Positions 1 to 9,025 of a DNA stretch of 64,000 nucleotides are shown one piece after another (the stretch's first letter is position 1; every line of letters begins with the position of its first letter). The notes beneath the pieces were generated by a model, which was not told where the DNA came from, did not search any database, and saw only the letters and a program-made list of their open reading frames with translations. The translations under genes and the position numbers were made by a program. Source of the DNA: Rachicladosporium sp. CCFEE 5018 (lineage: Eukaryota; Ascomycota; Dothideomycetes; Cladosporiales; Cladosporiaceae); NCBI GenBank assembly GCA_002077045.2, contig KZ111141.1, positions 2,440,620-2,504,619 of the forward strand, written 5' to 3'.

Positions 1-758
1 ACAGGAGCTGCCGGAGGCATCGGCTTCTCACTAGTGCAGACTTTTGCAGCACTGGGTGCCCGCATAACAGCCCACATCAACACCAACCGCGGCGCCCTAG
101 ACACCGTCCCAAACATCACCATCCTCCAAGCCGACGTCCGCTCAGAACAAAGCATCACGGACCTCTTCGCCCAAGCCGCAACCCAGAACGGCGGACCCGT
201 AAGCATCCTCATAGTCAACCACGGCATCTGGCCCACAAACGACGCACCCATCTCCGACATGTCCCTAGACCAATGGCAAAATACCCTCTCCGTCAACCTC
301 ACCGGCCCTTTCTTGCTCTGCAAAGCCTATCTCCGCGCCCTCGCCACCGCTCCAACCTCCGTCAAAGACCACGCAAACATCATCTTCATCGGCTCCACAG
401 CCGGCAGATTCGGCGAAGCTTCCCACGGCGACTACGCAGCCTCCAAAGCCGCGCTGATGTACGGTCTCACGCCCACACTGAAGAACGAATCGTCAAGATC
501 GCTCCGAAAGGACGGGTGAATTCTGTGAATCCGGGCTGGGTGGCTACACCGATGGCGGAGGAGACGTTAAAGGATGAGGCGTTTGTGGCGAGGGCGCTGC
601 AGACGACGCCGTTGAGGAAGGTGGCGAGGGTGGAGGATGTGAGCCGGCAGGTGGCGGTGTTGGCTAGTCAGATTGTGAGTGGGCATGTGAGTGGGGTGAA
701 TGTTATGGTTGATGGGGGGATGGAGGGGCGGGTGTTGTGGCCGGCGGGAGGGAGCTGA
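1..758 (+). pseudogene. SDR-family oxidoreductase, copy A, 5' truncated by window and frameshifted
   Basis: This is a classical short-chain dehydrogenase/reductase, probably NAD(P)H-dependent with an unknown substrate. Base 1 already lies in the Rossmann GAAGGIG loop. NHG, the catalytic Ser (IGSTAG) and YAASK follow in the first frame. Near base 489 one base is missing relative to copy B (aagaacga-atcgtc against aagaatgagatcgtc). The first frame therefore ends at 519 in a short nonsense tail, while the rest of the domain, including NPGWVATPMAEE and the C-terminus, continues in another frame to the stop at 758. The break lies just after the YxxxK motif, so the translated product would lose its C-terminal substrate-binding part. 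Copy B (41030-41830) is uninterrupted. A sequencing error is possible, but the difference is not in a homopolymer. Confidence 0.85.
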
Positions 759-812
759 GAGGATACCGTTGTGGTAATCATAATCATCTTCAACATCATC
801 CGCCTGACTAAG

Positions 813-2569
813 CTAGGATTCATCGAATGGCCAATAGACCGGCTTGTCCTTGACATACGTCCACCCATTCCAGTACCACCCAGCCGCGTTCTTCGGCAGA
901 CATGGACGGATGAAAAGCCCGTCCCCAGGCCCCGGAGGCGGCGTGACAGCTCTCGTGCGCTCAAAGCCCTGAGCTGCTATTTCAGGACCCGGATAGATAT
1001 TGACGGTCTCGACGAATGGCCCTCTGGCCAAGCGCTCGCCGTTCCTCGTGGCTTCAGCCTCATCGTAAGAGATGAAGTGCGCGGCGCTGTGATGCTTCTT
1101 AGTCTGCGAGCTTCTTCGGCAAGGGAAAGTGCATCGTGGCTCACCCCCCCGCACAAGTATCCGAGTTTGACAGGATACCATCGCCAGTTCGCTGGGCAGA
1201 CGCCTGTACATGCGTGCGCTAGATGATCAGAGACGTCGTCGTCGTACTCGGCCAGTGCCTGTGGACTCTCTTTCCTTGCCTCTTGTCGCTCTTTGCCACC
1301 CCATTTGGTGGTGTTGTAGCCTGCTATCGCTGTAGAGCCCTCCAAGCCCCATTTTCGCGAGTATGAGGGATTGACTGGCCGCCTTGAGATCTGCGTTCTC
1401 TTTCTGACGACCTTTGACGTTACTTGCGGAGGAGGAGAACGAGGTTTGTTCTGCTTGACACTTGCTGTCATCCGTATCTGCAGGGAAGAGCCCTGAGCCT
1501 GTGTCTGTGGTGGCGGGCTGCGCCGTATGTTCTGTAGCAACGTGTCGCCTCGCTGTGCGTGCTGTGACCGGGACGTTGACGTTATGTTTCGAGAGCCGAC
1601 AGTGGCTGATGTCGACGAAGTCGTCTGTGTGTTCCTAGCTACTTGCGGAACTGTCGCAATTCTATACGTTCCTGAGCCACCCGTCTGACTTGAAATGTGT
1701 TGAGTCATGGCAGTGGAGGTTTGACTATGCACCGGTGCACTGATCCGTAGTTGCTGCATCGCTTGATGGATCTGCGGCGGAGGCTGGGCATGAGTAGCTG
1801 AGCGCTGACTGTATTGTGAACTCTGATATGTAAGTGCGGGAGTCTGAGACGCACTTTGCACCTGTACCACTCCCTGCGACGTCCTCTGCACTGTACTCAT
1901 CAAAGACTGTATCTGAATCGGTATAGTCGTATGCACTTGCTGGACCGTGCCAATAGACTGCGGCTGGGTCTGTGCCTCCGTAACGGCGTATGCAGACTGG
2001 TTCTGGACTTGTTGAACTGGTACACAGTGTTGCGCAACAGTCGCTATTGACGAGGTCGTTGCCCGCGAGAGTACAGCAGTCGGGCGTTGCTGCATCATAT
2101 GATTAGTCTGAAATTGGCTACTTGCTTGGCTTACGAGCTGTTGTGGCCTGTAGGCAGGCTGAGTGGCGGATACATGCGAGGAAATTCTATGCTTCATCTG
2201 ATGCGCAGTCTGCTGCGGTGAAAATGACGGTAGTGGGCGCGCAGCATGCTGTGTATAGTATGCAGATCGCTGATGGTGCGTCGACAGCGTCGCTGGCGCT
2301 GTCACTGCTCGCTGTAGGTGCTGATTCTGCAAGTGGGCTTGCTGCTGCTGATGTTTAGATACCTGCGTGGTAGTCGTCGTCGTGGAGGTCGTAGTTGTCT
2401 GCGAATGAACGACGCCAGATTTTTGATGGAGGGATTGCTGCCCCTGTTGGATGTATGCAGCAGGAAGTGCGGTAGCATTACGCTGTACTTGCTGTTGATG
2501 GATGGCTTGGCCCTGTTGCGGACCATTCGCAAATGGTGATGGAGTTGACGGGCCTTGCGACGGATTCAT
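813..2569 (-). CDS. Family 1 member a, copy A: Gln-rich protein with conserved C-terminal Cys/Trp domain
   Basis: No known function is recognised. The start is taken at MNPSQ (2569), as in copy B, although the frame is open upstream to 2650. About 400 residues are Gln/Ser/Thr-rich and low in complexity. A conserved region follows: a WGG motif, YDDDVSD, CPANWRWYPV and GYLCGG, then after an intron HFISYDEAEA, TPPPGPGDG, LPKN and a Trp/Tyr-rich end. The intron is the problem. Copy B splices cleanly as GG|GTAAGT with a CTAAC branch site. Copy A has a run of seven G before GTGAGC, a CTAAG in place of the branch site, and one extra G that puts the homologous acceptor out of frame. Only a 41-nt intron (1104-1144) restores the frame, giving about 571 aa. 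The gene may be damaged or may splice differently. It converges on the SDR gene. Confidence 0.6.
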
Positions 2570-2876
2570 CTTGTTCCCCGAAAGCGAGTGTTTCTTGCTG
2601 ATGTCGAGGGAAAGCACTAGGAGACTGAACCTGCTCTGCTGTACCAGCATTCGCTGTGTAGAGCCTGCAGTGCCTGCTCCTCGTCCGATCTCTTAGCTCG
2701 ATGAATGCAGGAAGACGTGTGCAATGTTGAGTCTGACCGTATCTGAACGGTCCCTGGAGTCACTCCATGTAGATGTGTCATCTCACCGAGTGGTTGGTGG
2801 TCGATATGCTTTGATCACTATCATCAAATCGTGCCAAAGGGAGGAGAAGGAGCCATGCGCTTTGTCGCGCTTCATT

Positions 2877-4261
2877 CTAGTCATACTTCAGATGCCACAT
2901 CGGATGCCTCGTCTTACTGTATCCCACGCCATCATACCATTCGCCCTTGCAATTCTTCGGGAGCGGATGATACTCTCTCCTGCGTTGAGCATCACGAAGC
3001 CCTGGTCCCACAAGATTCCAGTTCCCATCGCCAGGACCAGGAGGCGGCGTCACCACTCGAGAAGGTGTTTCCGGCTCCATGTTCACTAATTGGACATAGG
3101 GACCCTGCGGACGCTGCCCTGCCATTGTGCTCTCGGCCTCGACATGCGAGATCAGGTGATTACTCCTCGAGGATCAGAAGACGCCTGCACAGCTCCAGAC
3201 GATGTTGTCCGTGTACTAGATAATGAAGACCGCATCTGTGCCGGTGCCGTGAATGTCGGGGTCTGCATTGGTTTCATGATCTGCGGCTGAATATGTACTT
3301 GTGTGCTAGAACGCTTTGTGACTTGCTGCCCCGAAAAGGGCTGCGCTGTTGGAGGCGTCTGGACGGCGCCGTACGAGTTCGTCTGCATGCTTGATAGGAT
3401 ACTTTGCAGCTGCTCTAGTCCCACGAAAGCTGGATTTTGTATTGGGCTCATGACATGCGGTCGTACGTGAGCATTCGTACCGAAGTGCTGTTCGACTTGA
3501 TGTAACGGTGCCACCTGAGCGACAGGAGGGGTATACTCGGCTCTATACGATATAGTCCGCGTTGTCGATGAAGAGGACCGCATTTCCGCTGGTGCTTTGA
3601 ATGTTGCAGTCTGCAGCGGGCTCACTATATGCGGCTGGACGTGTGTCTGCGCAGCAGAGTGCTGGATCTGATGTGTCATTGGCCGGGAAGAGATAGCTTG
3701 TGTTGTGTGGGTAATCCGGGATGTGGAGTGATGTTGCTGGAGCGGCGCACGCTGAGCTAGGATCTGATGCTGCTGCTGCTGCTGCTGCTGCTGATACATA
3801 GGCTGCTGAATAGCGACGGACTGAGGCGAACTCGGTGTGTGTTGCATATGCTGACCCTGCTGTGCTGCAGGAGGCGATAGCAGAGTTTGTTGATGCTGAG
3901 TCTGCTGCCCTTCTGCCATCACCGGCGCCGGGTACGTTCGCTGCATCCGCTGTACCTGCTGCTGCTCTACAGGAGCTTGCAGCCCAACTTGCTGCGGTCC
4001 CTGCCTCGGCACACGCCGCACAGTCCTCGTCCTGATAGTTTACGAACTAGGCTGATACGGCCCAACGTGACCAGCGTACTCGGAGACACCATCTCCTTGC
4101 GGTCTGCTCGATTCTGGTCCTTCTACGATCCGCGCATGGCCGTCCTCAACACGCCAGCGCCGGACATTGGGATCCACCCAACCAGGTGGTCGAGGGCTGC
4201 GGAGTTGCGGGGCTGGAGCCCGTGGAGTCTGAGGTATTTGCGGTTGTGAGTTCGGGTCCAT
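2877..4261 (-). pseudogene. Family 1 member b, copy A: broken by a stop and a 1-kb deletion
   Basis: This is the middle paralogue of the tandem trio. It starts MDPNSQPQ at 4261, and a stretch ending VDPNVRRWRVEDGHARIVEG is shared with copy B. A TAA stop stands at 4040-4042 where copy B has GAA. The frame reopens and continues Gln-rich to about 3160. There, roughly 970 bp present in copy B (about 44205-45172) are absent, and the reading frame changes at the junction. The lost piece encodes the WGG...CPMNWRWYPV...YSCGG core of the conserved domain. The remaining C-terminal part (TPPPGPGDG, LPKN, a Trp-rich end) survives in another frame at 2877-3125. A functional product is very unlikely. Confidence 0.8.
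3768..3793. repeat. TGC/CTG microsatellite encoding polyglutamine
   Basis: This is a 26-nt run of TGC repeats inside family 1 member b, read as Gln on the minus strand. The matching tract in copy B (around 45778-45796) is shorter and interrupted, so repeat length has changed since duplication. Confidence 0.85.
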
Positions 4262-4616
4262 GTTGATGATCTTGCGTCAGAACCGTGGTGTAACGTACGA
4301 GATGGTACGAGATGGTACGAGATGGATGTTCCCGATAGACGCGACGATGACAAAGGACAGCAATATGTTGTAAAGTCAGTTGGTGAGATGAACGGTCCAG
4401 AGAGTTTGATACCTGGCCTGCCATACAGTGCATGTCGGCGGCGTTAGGCTGATCGTCATTGACTGCGTTCGGTCGCGACGATGGAACACAGTCCCTGCTT
4501 TTGTCGTGGCCGCCAACTGCACTCAACTTCAGGGCACCAAAGACCTGGCGAACGAGAGCGTGAAAGTCGTAGAACACCAGGAAAAAGCAAACTCCGATCC
4601 CTAGCTTTCAAGCTGT
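4262..4616. other. Intergenic between family 1 members b and c
   Basis: It holds the presumed promoter of member b and the 3' end of member c, both transcribed leftward. Three perfect tandem copies of TACGAGATGG lie at 4296-4325 and are absent from the matching place in copy B. Nothing else is seen. Confidence 0.5.
4296..4325. repeat. Three tandem 10-bp repeats
   Basis: Three perfect tandem copies of TACGAGATGG lie just upstream of the family 1 member b start. They are found only in copy A. Confidence 0.85.
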
Positions 4617-5648
4617 CTACCGCTTATGCCTCCACGTCTCGTGCCTATGGTCGCAGTAACGATCCCCATCCCACCACTGGCCCCTATGATTCTTCGGCAA
4701 CGGCGTCTTGTTCGCCTTGCTACACCCTTCCTTGTCAAGGTTATAGAATCCATCTCCATCCCCAGGCGGCGGCGTGATCGCTCGATCAATAACATTCGGC
4801 GCCCCGTTGACTTTCTCCACCGGCGCCCCGTCAGGATAGCGTCCAGCCATGACTTCTTCCGCATGGCGATGCGATATGAGGTGGTGACCGCCGCCGCAGA
4901 GATACCCTAGCTTGACAGGGTACCACCTCCAATTGTGCGGGCATACCCCCAAGGCAGCATGGGCCAGCTCATCCGAGACATCGTCATCATAGTCCTGGAG
5001 ACGCCGACGACCTTTTCTGACGGCTTTCTGTCGAACTGCGCCGCCCCACTGAAATGTGTCGTGGCCGTGGATGGCAGTACTGTCCTCAAGGCTTGGCCGA
5101 CGCCGATACGGGCTCATGCTTCTGGAGTAGGAAGATCCGCTATCGCTTAAAGTCGACGCAGACGAGTAGCTTGGAGATGGCGAGCGCTGCTGTACTGGCG
5201 ATCTTCCTCTTGGCTGACCTCCATGGCCGACTCGTGTCTTCTTGGGTTGCTTCACGAGTGCACGCTCACGTTCATCCTGCGTTATTGGCTTAGGACCCAG
5301 GAATCGTTCGACCAGTGATATAGTCTGCGCCATCGCCCCGGGTGGAGGATCGGGTAGTGCATTGCTGCTCGTCTTTGTAGTGCGAGTCGAAGATCTCTCT
5401 GACTCCACCCGCGAGCTCGATGGCTTAGCTGCTGGCGCAGCAATCTGCAGTTGCGGCTTTGTGCCTTCGATCTGTCGCGTTCGCTTCTTACTTGGTGATT
5501 TAGCCGCTGATGCGACATTCGGCGACTTTGGTCTCGGGCCCTCGATCTGTCGCTGAGGCTGGTTGCTTGATGAAGACAAGGATGTTTCGGCATGCCGCAG
5601 TACATGACGTGCTAATGTTAGCTTCTGCTGTGGTTCGTTAGAATCCAT
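4617..5648 (-). CDS. Family 1 member c, copy A: intact Ser-rich protein with conserved C-terminal domain
   Basis: This is a single-exon 343-aa product starting at MDSNEPQQ (5648). The frame is open further upstream, but the divergent promoter region and copy B favour this Met. The N-terminal 180 residues are Ser/Lys/Arg-rich and low in complexity, with a twice-used QRQIEG/TRQIEG-type repeat. The C-terminal 130 residues carry the family domain: TAIHGHDT, WGG, YDDDVSDELAHA, CPHNWRWYPV, GYLCGGGHHLISH, TPPPGDGDG, LPKNHRG and a terminal WRHKR. Two Cys (in CPHNW and LCGG) and many Trp are invariant among paralogues. There is no signal peptide or membrane segment. It is the only clean family 1 gene in copy A. 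Its function is unknown. Confidence 0.75.
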   Translation of the reverse strand: MDSNEPQQKLTLARHVLRHAETSLSSSSNQPQRQIEGPRPKSPNVASAAKSPSKKRTRQIEGTKPQLQIAAPAAKPSSSRVESERSSTRTTKTSSNALPDPPPGAMAQTISLVERFLGPKPITQDERERALVKQPKKTRVGHGGQPRGRSPVQQRSPSPSYSSASTLSDSGSSYSRSMSPYRRRPSLEDSTAIHGHDTFQWGGAVRQKAVRKGRRRLQDYDDDVSDELAHAALGVCPHNWRWYPVKLGYLCGGGHHLISHRHAEEVMAGRYPDGAPVEKVNGAPNVIDRAITPPPGDGDGFYNLDKEGCSKANKTPLPKNHRGQWWDGDRYCDHRHETWRHKR

Positions 5649-5840
5649 GGCGATAATATACCAAGTGTTGTGCGGTGAAGAAGAGAACGAAGAGGAAAGA
5701 AAGGAAAGATACCAAACCGCTTGACAGTGCAGAAAAGAAGTCGACCATTCAACGTTGTCTTGAGTAGAACCACAGAGTGGTACTACCGCATGCACCGTAC
5801 ATGTAGCCACTTCATGAGTCACTGCCAGCAATCACATTAT

Positions 5841-6881
5841 CTACTGCGGCACGACCACCTCCCCAATCACCGGCTTCAACAACTCCGGCACAATCACCGC
5901 CGCATCACCCTTGAACATCCAATCCCCGTCCTCCCACCCTCCGGCAGGTACATCATTAGCATCCATATTGATCACCGCGACTTTGGCCCCTCGCTGCCTC
6001 GCCTCCTGCACATATCCCGCAGCCGGATAAACCTTCGCACTCGTCCCAATGACAAGTATCAGATCCACGCCAGCAAGGTCCTTGAGGTAGTTTTCGACAT
6101 TCATCAAGACTTGCATCGGCAGCTGCTCGCCGAACCAAACGACACCAGGGCGTAGGGCATTGCATTTGCAGCGAGGACACTGAGGGAGGGACTCAATGGG
6201 AATGCGGGCCAAGGGGACTTTGGGGTCGGAGATATCGGGCGTGGCCGTTGGGTCTTTGCCGTCGACTGGAAGGGCTAGCGCGGGCACGATAGGGTCTGTG
6301 AAGTTCTCTTCGCGGTAGCCGCAGTTCTCGCTCCAGCACTTGACTTCGAAGAGCGTGCCGTGTAAGAGCTGGAGGCCTTCTCTCGGGTGATCAGCGCGTT
6401 GGTGCAAGCCGTCGACGTTCTGGCTGAAGCATTGGAATCCGGACACTTTCCTACTAAGTTCTGCGAGAGCGTAGTGAGCTGGATTCGGTTTCACTGTGAG
6501 AGCCATGTGGCGGCGGTAGGAGTAGAATTGCCATACTAAGCCTGCATCGCGGAGGAAGGCGCCTGGCGTGGCGAGGGAGGTAGCTTCATGAGTGCGCCAG
6601 TACCCGCCTGGACCGCGGAAAGTTGGAAGACCGGACGAGGCCGAGAGACCGGCGCCGCAGAGGGCTATGATGCGGGGGTATTGGAGGGAGGAGAGGTGGG
6701 CGTGGAATGAAGCTGTGTCTGTGCGAGGGGTGGCCATTCTGGATCGAAGACGGCGTTGATTGGAGATATCGTTGTGACGTCGGGGCATGCGTCTTGAGAT
6801 GGCTGAGACAAGGTGATGGGCGAGATATGGAAGCTGTAGGAGAGGGGAGGGGAAGGGTACATTAGCGAGATGTTTGCTCAT
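5841..6881 (-). CDS. SIRT5-like sirtuin (class III NAD-dependent deacylase), copy A
   Basis: The gene has one exon and encodes 346 aa. Sir2 motifs occur in order: ALCGAGLSASSGLPTFRG for NAD binding, then GGYWRTHEATSLATPGAF, FSQNVDGLHQRA with the catalytic-loop HGTLF, two zinc-ligand Cys groups (KCWSENC and QCPRC), VVWFGE and VIGTSAKVYPA. FYSYRRHM carries the Tyr-x-x-Arg pair that marks SIRT5-type sirtuins, which prefer succinyl/malonyl over acetyl lysine; that specificity is inferred from family knowledge. About 50 residues precede the Sir2 fold and are Arg-rich with few acidic residues, which could be a mitochondrial leader. The alternative start at MATPRTD removes them. It is divergent from ICP55, 228 bp away, so the two may be co-regulated. 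Copy B is 47813-48856. Confidence 0.9.
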   Translation of the reverse strand: MSKHLANVPFPSPLLQLPYLAHHLVSAISRRMPRRHNDISNQRRLRSRMATPRTDTASFHAHLSSLQYPRIIALCGAGLSASSGLPTFRGPGGYWRTHEATSLATPGAFLRDAGLVWQFYSYRRHMALTVKPNPAHYALAELSRKVSGFQCFSQNVDGLHQRADHPREGLQLLHGTLFEVKCWSENCGYREENFTDPIVPALALPVDGKDPTATPDISDPKVPLARIPIESLPQCPRCKCNALRPGVVWFGEQLPMQVLMNVENYLKDLAGVDLILVIGTSAKVYPAAGYVQEARQRGAKVAVINMDANDVPAGGWEDGDWMFKGDAAVIVPELLKPVIGEVVVPQ

Positions 6882-7109
6882 GCGCGGCTAATGCTGTGCG
6901 AGGTGACTCGAAGGCTGCCTAGTACGCCTTCGAGGATCTCTGACTGACTAACATGCATTGGACATGCGCGAGCATACCCGAGATGCATGTCGATGATGGT
7001 CGCGGAAGGGGAGAACGGAGGGTGCATGTCGGGAGTGAAGTCGAGTCTTCACCGAACGTCATGTGTAGATTCCCGCTGCACCCCCCCTCTCCTCCGTCCA
7101 TATATCACC
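6882..7109. promoter_or_regulatory. Shared divergent promoter, sirtuin / ICP55 (copy A)
   Basis: These 228 bp separate the sirtuin start (-) from the ICP55 start (+). They must contain both promoters, and a TATATCACC stretch lies right at the ICP55 ATG. The same arrangement, with 227 bp, is kept in copy B. Individual factor sites were not identified. Confidence 0.6.
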
Positions 7110-8700
7110 ATGATACTGCGAGCATTGCGACCCTTCGCGGGAGCACGAATGCCGATAAGATGCAAGCCTATACCTACCTTCCGCAGCAGACCATGCTATC
7201 GTACTGTCGTGTCCGCGGCGCAAGTCCAGTTCGGACAGCCAATCCACGAGACCCATCCGCATCTCATTGCGCCGGGAGATCTCACGCCAGGCATAGCGGC
7301 GTTGGAGTACCACTACAGGAGAGCAGCGTTGGTTAGGAAGTTACCGAAGAATAGCATAGCAATACTAGCTGCGAATGAGTTGAGGTACAAGTCGGGAGCA
7401 GTGTTCTACGAGTACCACCAAGATCCGAACTTCTTCTACCTGACTGGTATGCCTGCATACCTTACCTTCTCAACCTCACGAATCCCCAGCTAAGCAGTCT
7501 TAGGCTTCAACGAACCCGACGTCCTCGCAATAATTGGTACGTGTCCGTCTCACCCGCCTATCGCTCCCACCTCCCACTCTAACACATTCCTCCCCAGAAA
7601 AAGGTTCCTCACCCGTAGAATACACCTTCCACCTACACCTCCGCGCCAAAGACCCCAAAGCTGAGCTCTGGGACGGCGCACGCTCCGGCCTCCAAGCAGC
7701 CCAAGACATCTTCAACGCCGATGAAGCCCGCGATATAGCCTCTTCCTCCACAACCTCAACCCTCCGAGACTTGATCGTAAGCGCCAAGGAGGTCTACACA
7801 GATATCGGCACCGATGTTGGAAGGCGAAGTAGCGTAGCGAAGCTAGTGCAGGGAAAGGGCACAGGCGTAGAGGGTTTCCAATCCCTCCTCGCATCCTCCA
7901 CAGTCCGTTCCCTACGCCCTCTAATGAACGATCTCCGCATCATCAAGTCCACCTCCGAACTCACCAACCTCCGCCGTGCCGGCGTAATCTCAGGCGAAGT
8001 CCTCACAGCCGCCATGTCCCGCCCGCAACATTCCGAAGCCCAACTCTGGGCCGACCTCTCCTACGGCTACCGCTCCGCAGGCTTGGACGGGGAAGCCTAC
8101 GTGCCCGTCGTAGCGGGTGGGAAGAACGGCCTGAGCATACATTATACGCGGAATGATGCGTTGTTGAGGGAGGGGGAGACGGTGCTGGTAGATGCTGGGG
8201 GCGCTTATGGGGGGTATATTGCGGATATCACGAGGGTGTTTCCGGTGAATGGGAGGTTTAGTGAGGCGCAACGGGAGCTGTATGCTATGGTGCTTGGAGT
8301 GCAGAAGAGGGTCATTGCGCTTTGTCGGGAGTCTTCGGGCACTTCGCTGGACGGATTGCACCGTACGACTGAGTCGCTGCTCACGTCGGGACTGAAAGAT
8401 CTCGGTTTCGACTTGTCGTCTTCTGGCTTAGATGTGCTCTTTCCGCATCACGTGGGCCACTTCATAGGATTAGATGTACATGACGCGCCAGGGTACCCGA
8501 GGACGGGGAAGCTGAAGGAGGGCATGTGCGTCACCGTCGAGCCGGGGATCTACGTGCCTGATGATGAGAGGTGGCCGAAACAGTTCAGAGGCCTGGCCGT
8601 CAGAGTCGAAGACAGCATAGTGGTAGGCCAAGAGGTGGAGGAGGTGTTGACAGGCACGGCGGTCAAGGAGGTGAATGAAATCGAGGGGCTGAGGGCGTAA
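7110..8700 (+). CDS. ICP55: Intermediate-cleaving peptidase ICP55-type aminopeptidase P, copy A
   Basis: Three exons (7110-7446, 7504-7536, 7598-8700) give 490 aa. The introns are 57 and 61 nt, and the middle exon has only 33 nt. The N-terminus is Arg-rich with no acidic residue early on, typical of a mitochondrial presequence. GQPIHETHPHLI and YEYHQDPNFFYLTGFNEPD match the ICP55/XPNPEP3 subgroup, which trims one residue from imported proteins after the matrix peptidase. The five M24 metal ligands are visible: the two Asp in LVDAGGAYGGYIADITRVFP, His in HHVGHFIGLD, Glu in VEPGIY and Glu in RVEDSIVV. The start follows the presequence and matches copy B. Copy B has identical exon lengths. Confidence 0.92.
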
Positions 8701-9025
8701 ACATGAGGCGCCGGATCTGTGGACGTAAATCGCATGTCTAGCACCTGTACATATATACGTGTAGAGCACATACGAAGATTAATCACGGGAAGTAGGTCAA
8801 GATCACACTCAGTTGCTTGCAGTGATGTTTGTACCTAGCTAGCAATCGACTTCGCCACTGCGATATCCTGTTGCGCAAGAGCTAAATCTCGACCGAAGTG
8901 AGCAAAGGAGCTGTCTGCCAGATTGCCTAAGCTCGCCTCCCGTTCAGATCCATGAACCCTCCGAAGCCCTCCAATGCATCATGTCATCCCAGCAGCGTCG
9001 TTGAAGTCTACTTCTCCACCACGGC
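8701..9025. other. Intergenic between convergent ICP55 and KAR5 3' ends
   Basis: Only 3' flanks are expected here, and no gene is seen. The sequence is closely matched at 50679-51015, which includes a short tandem insertion (ctacggctcacac) next to the KAR5 stop that copy A lacks. Confidence 0.6.
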
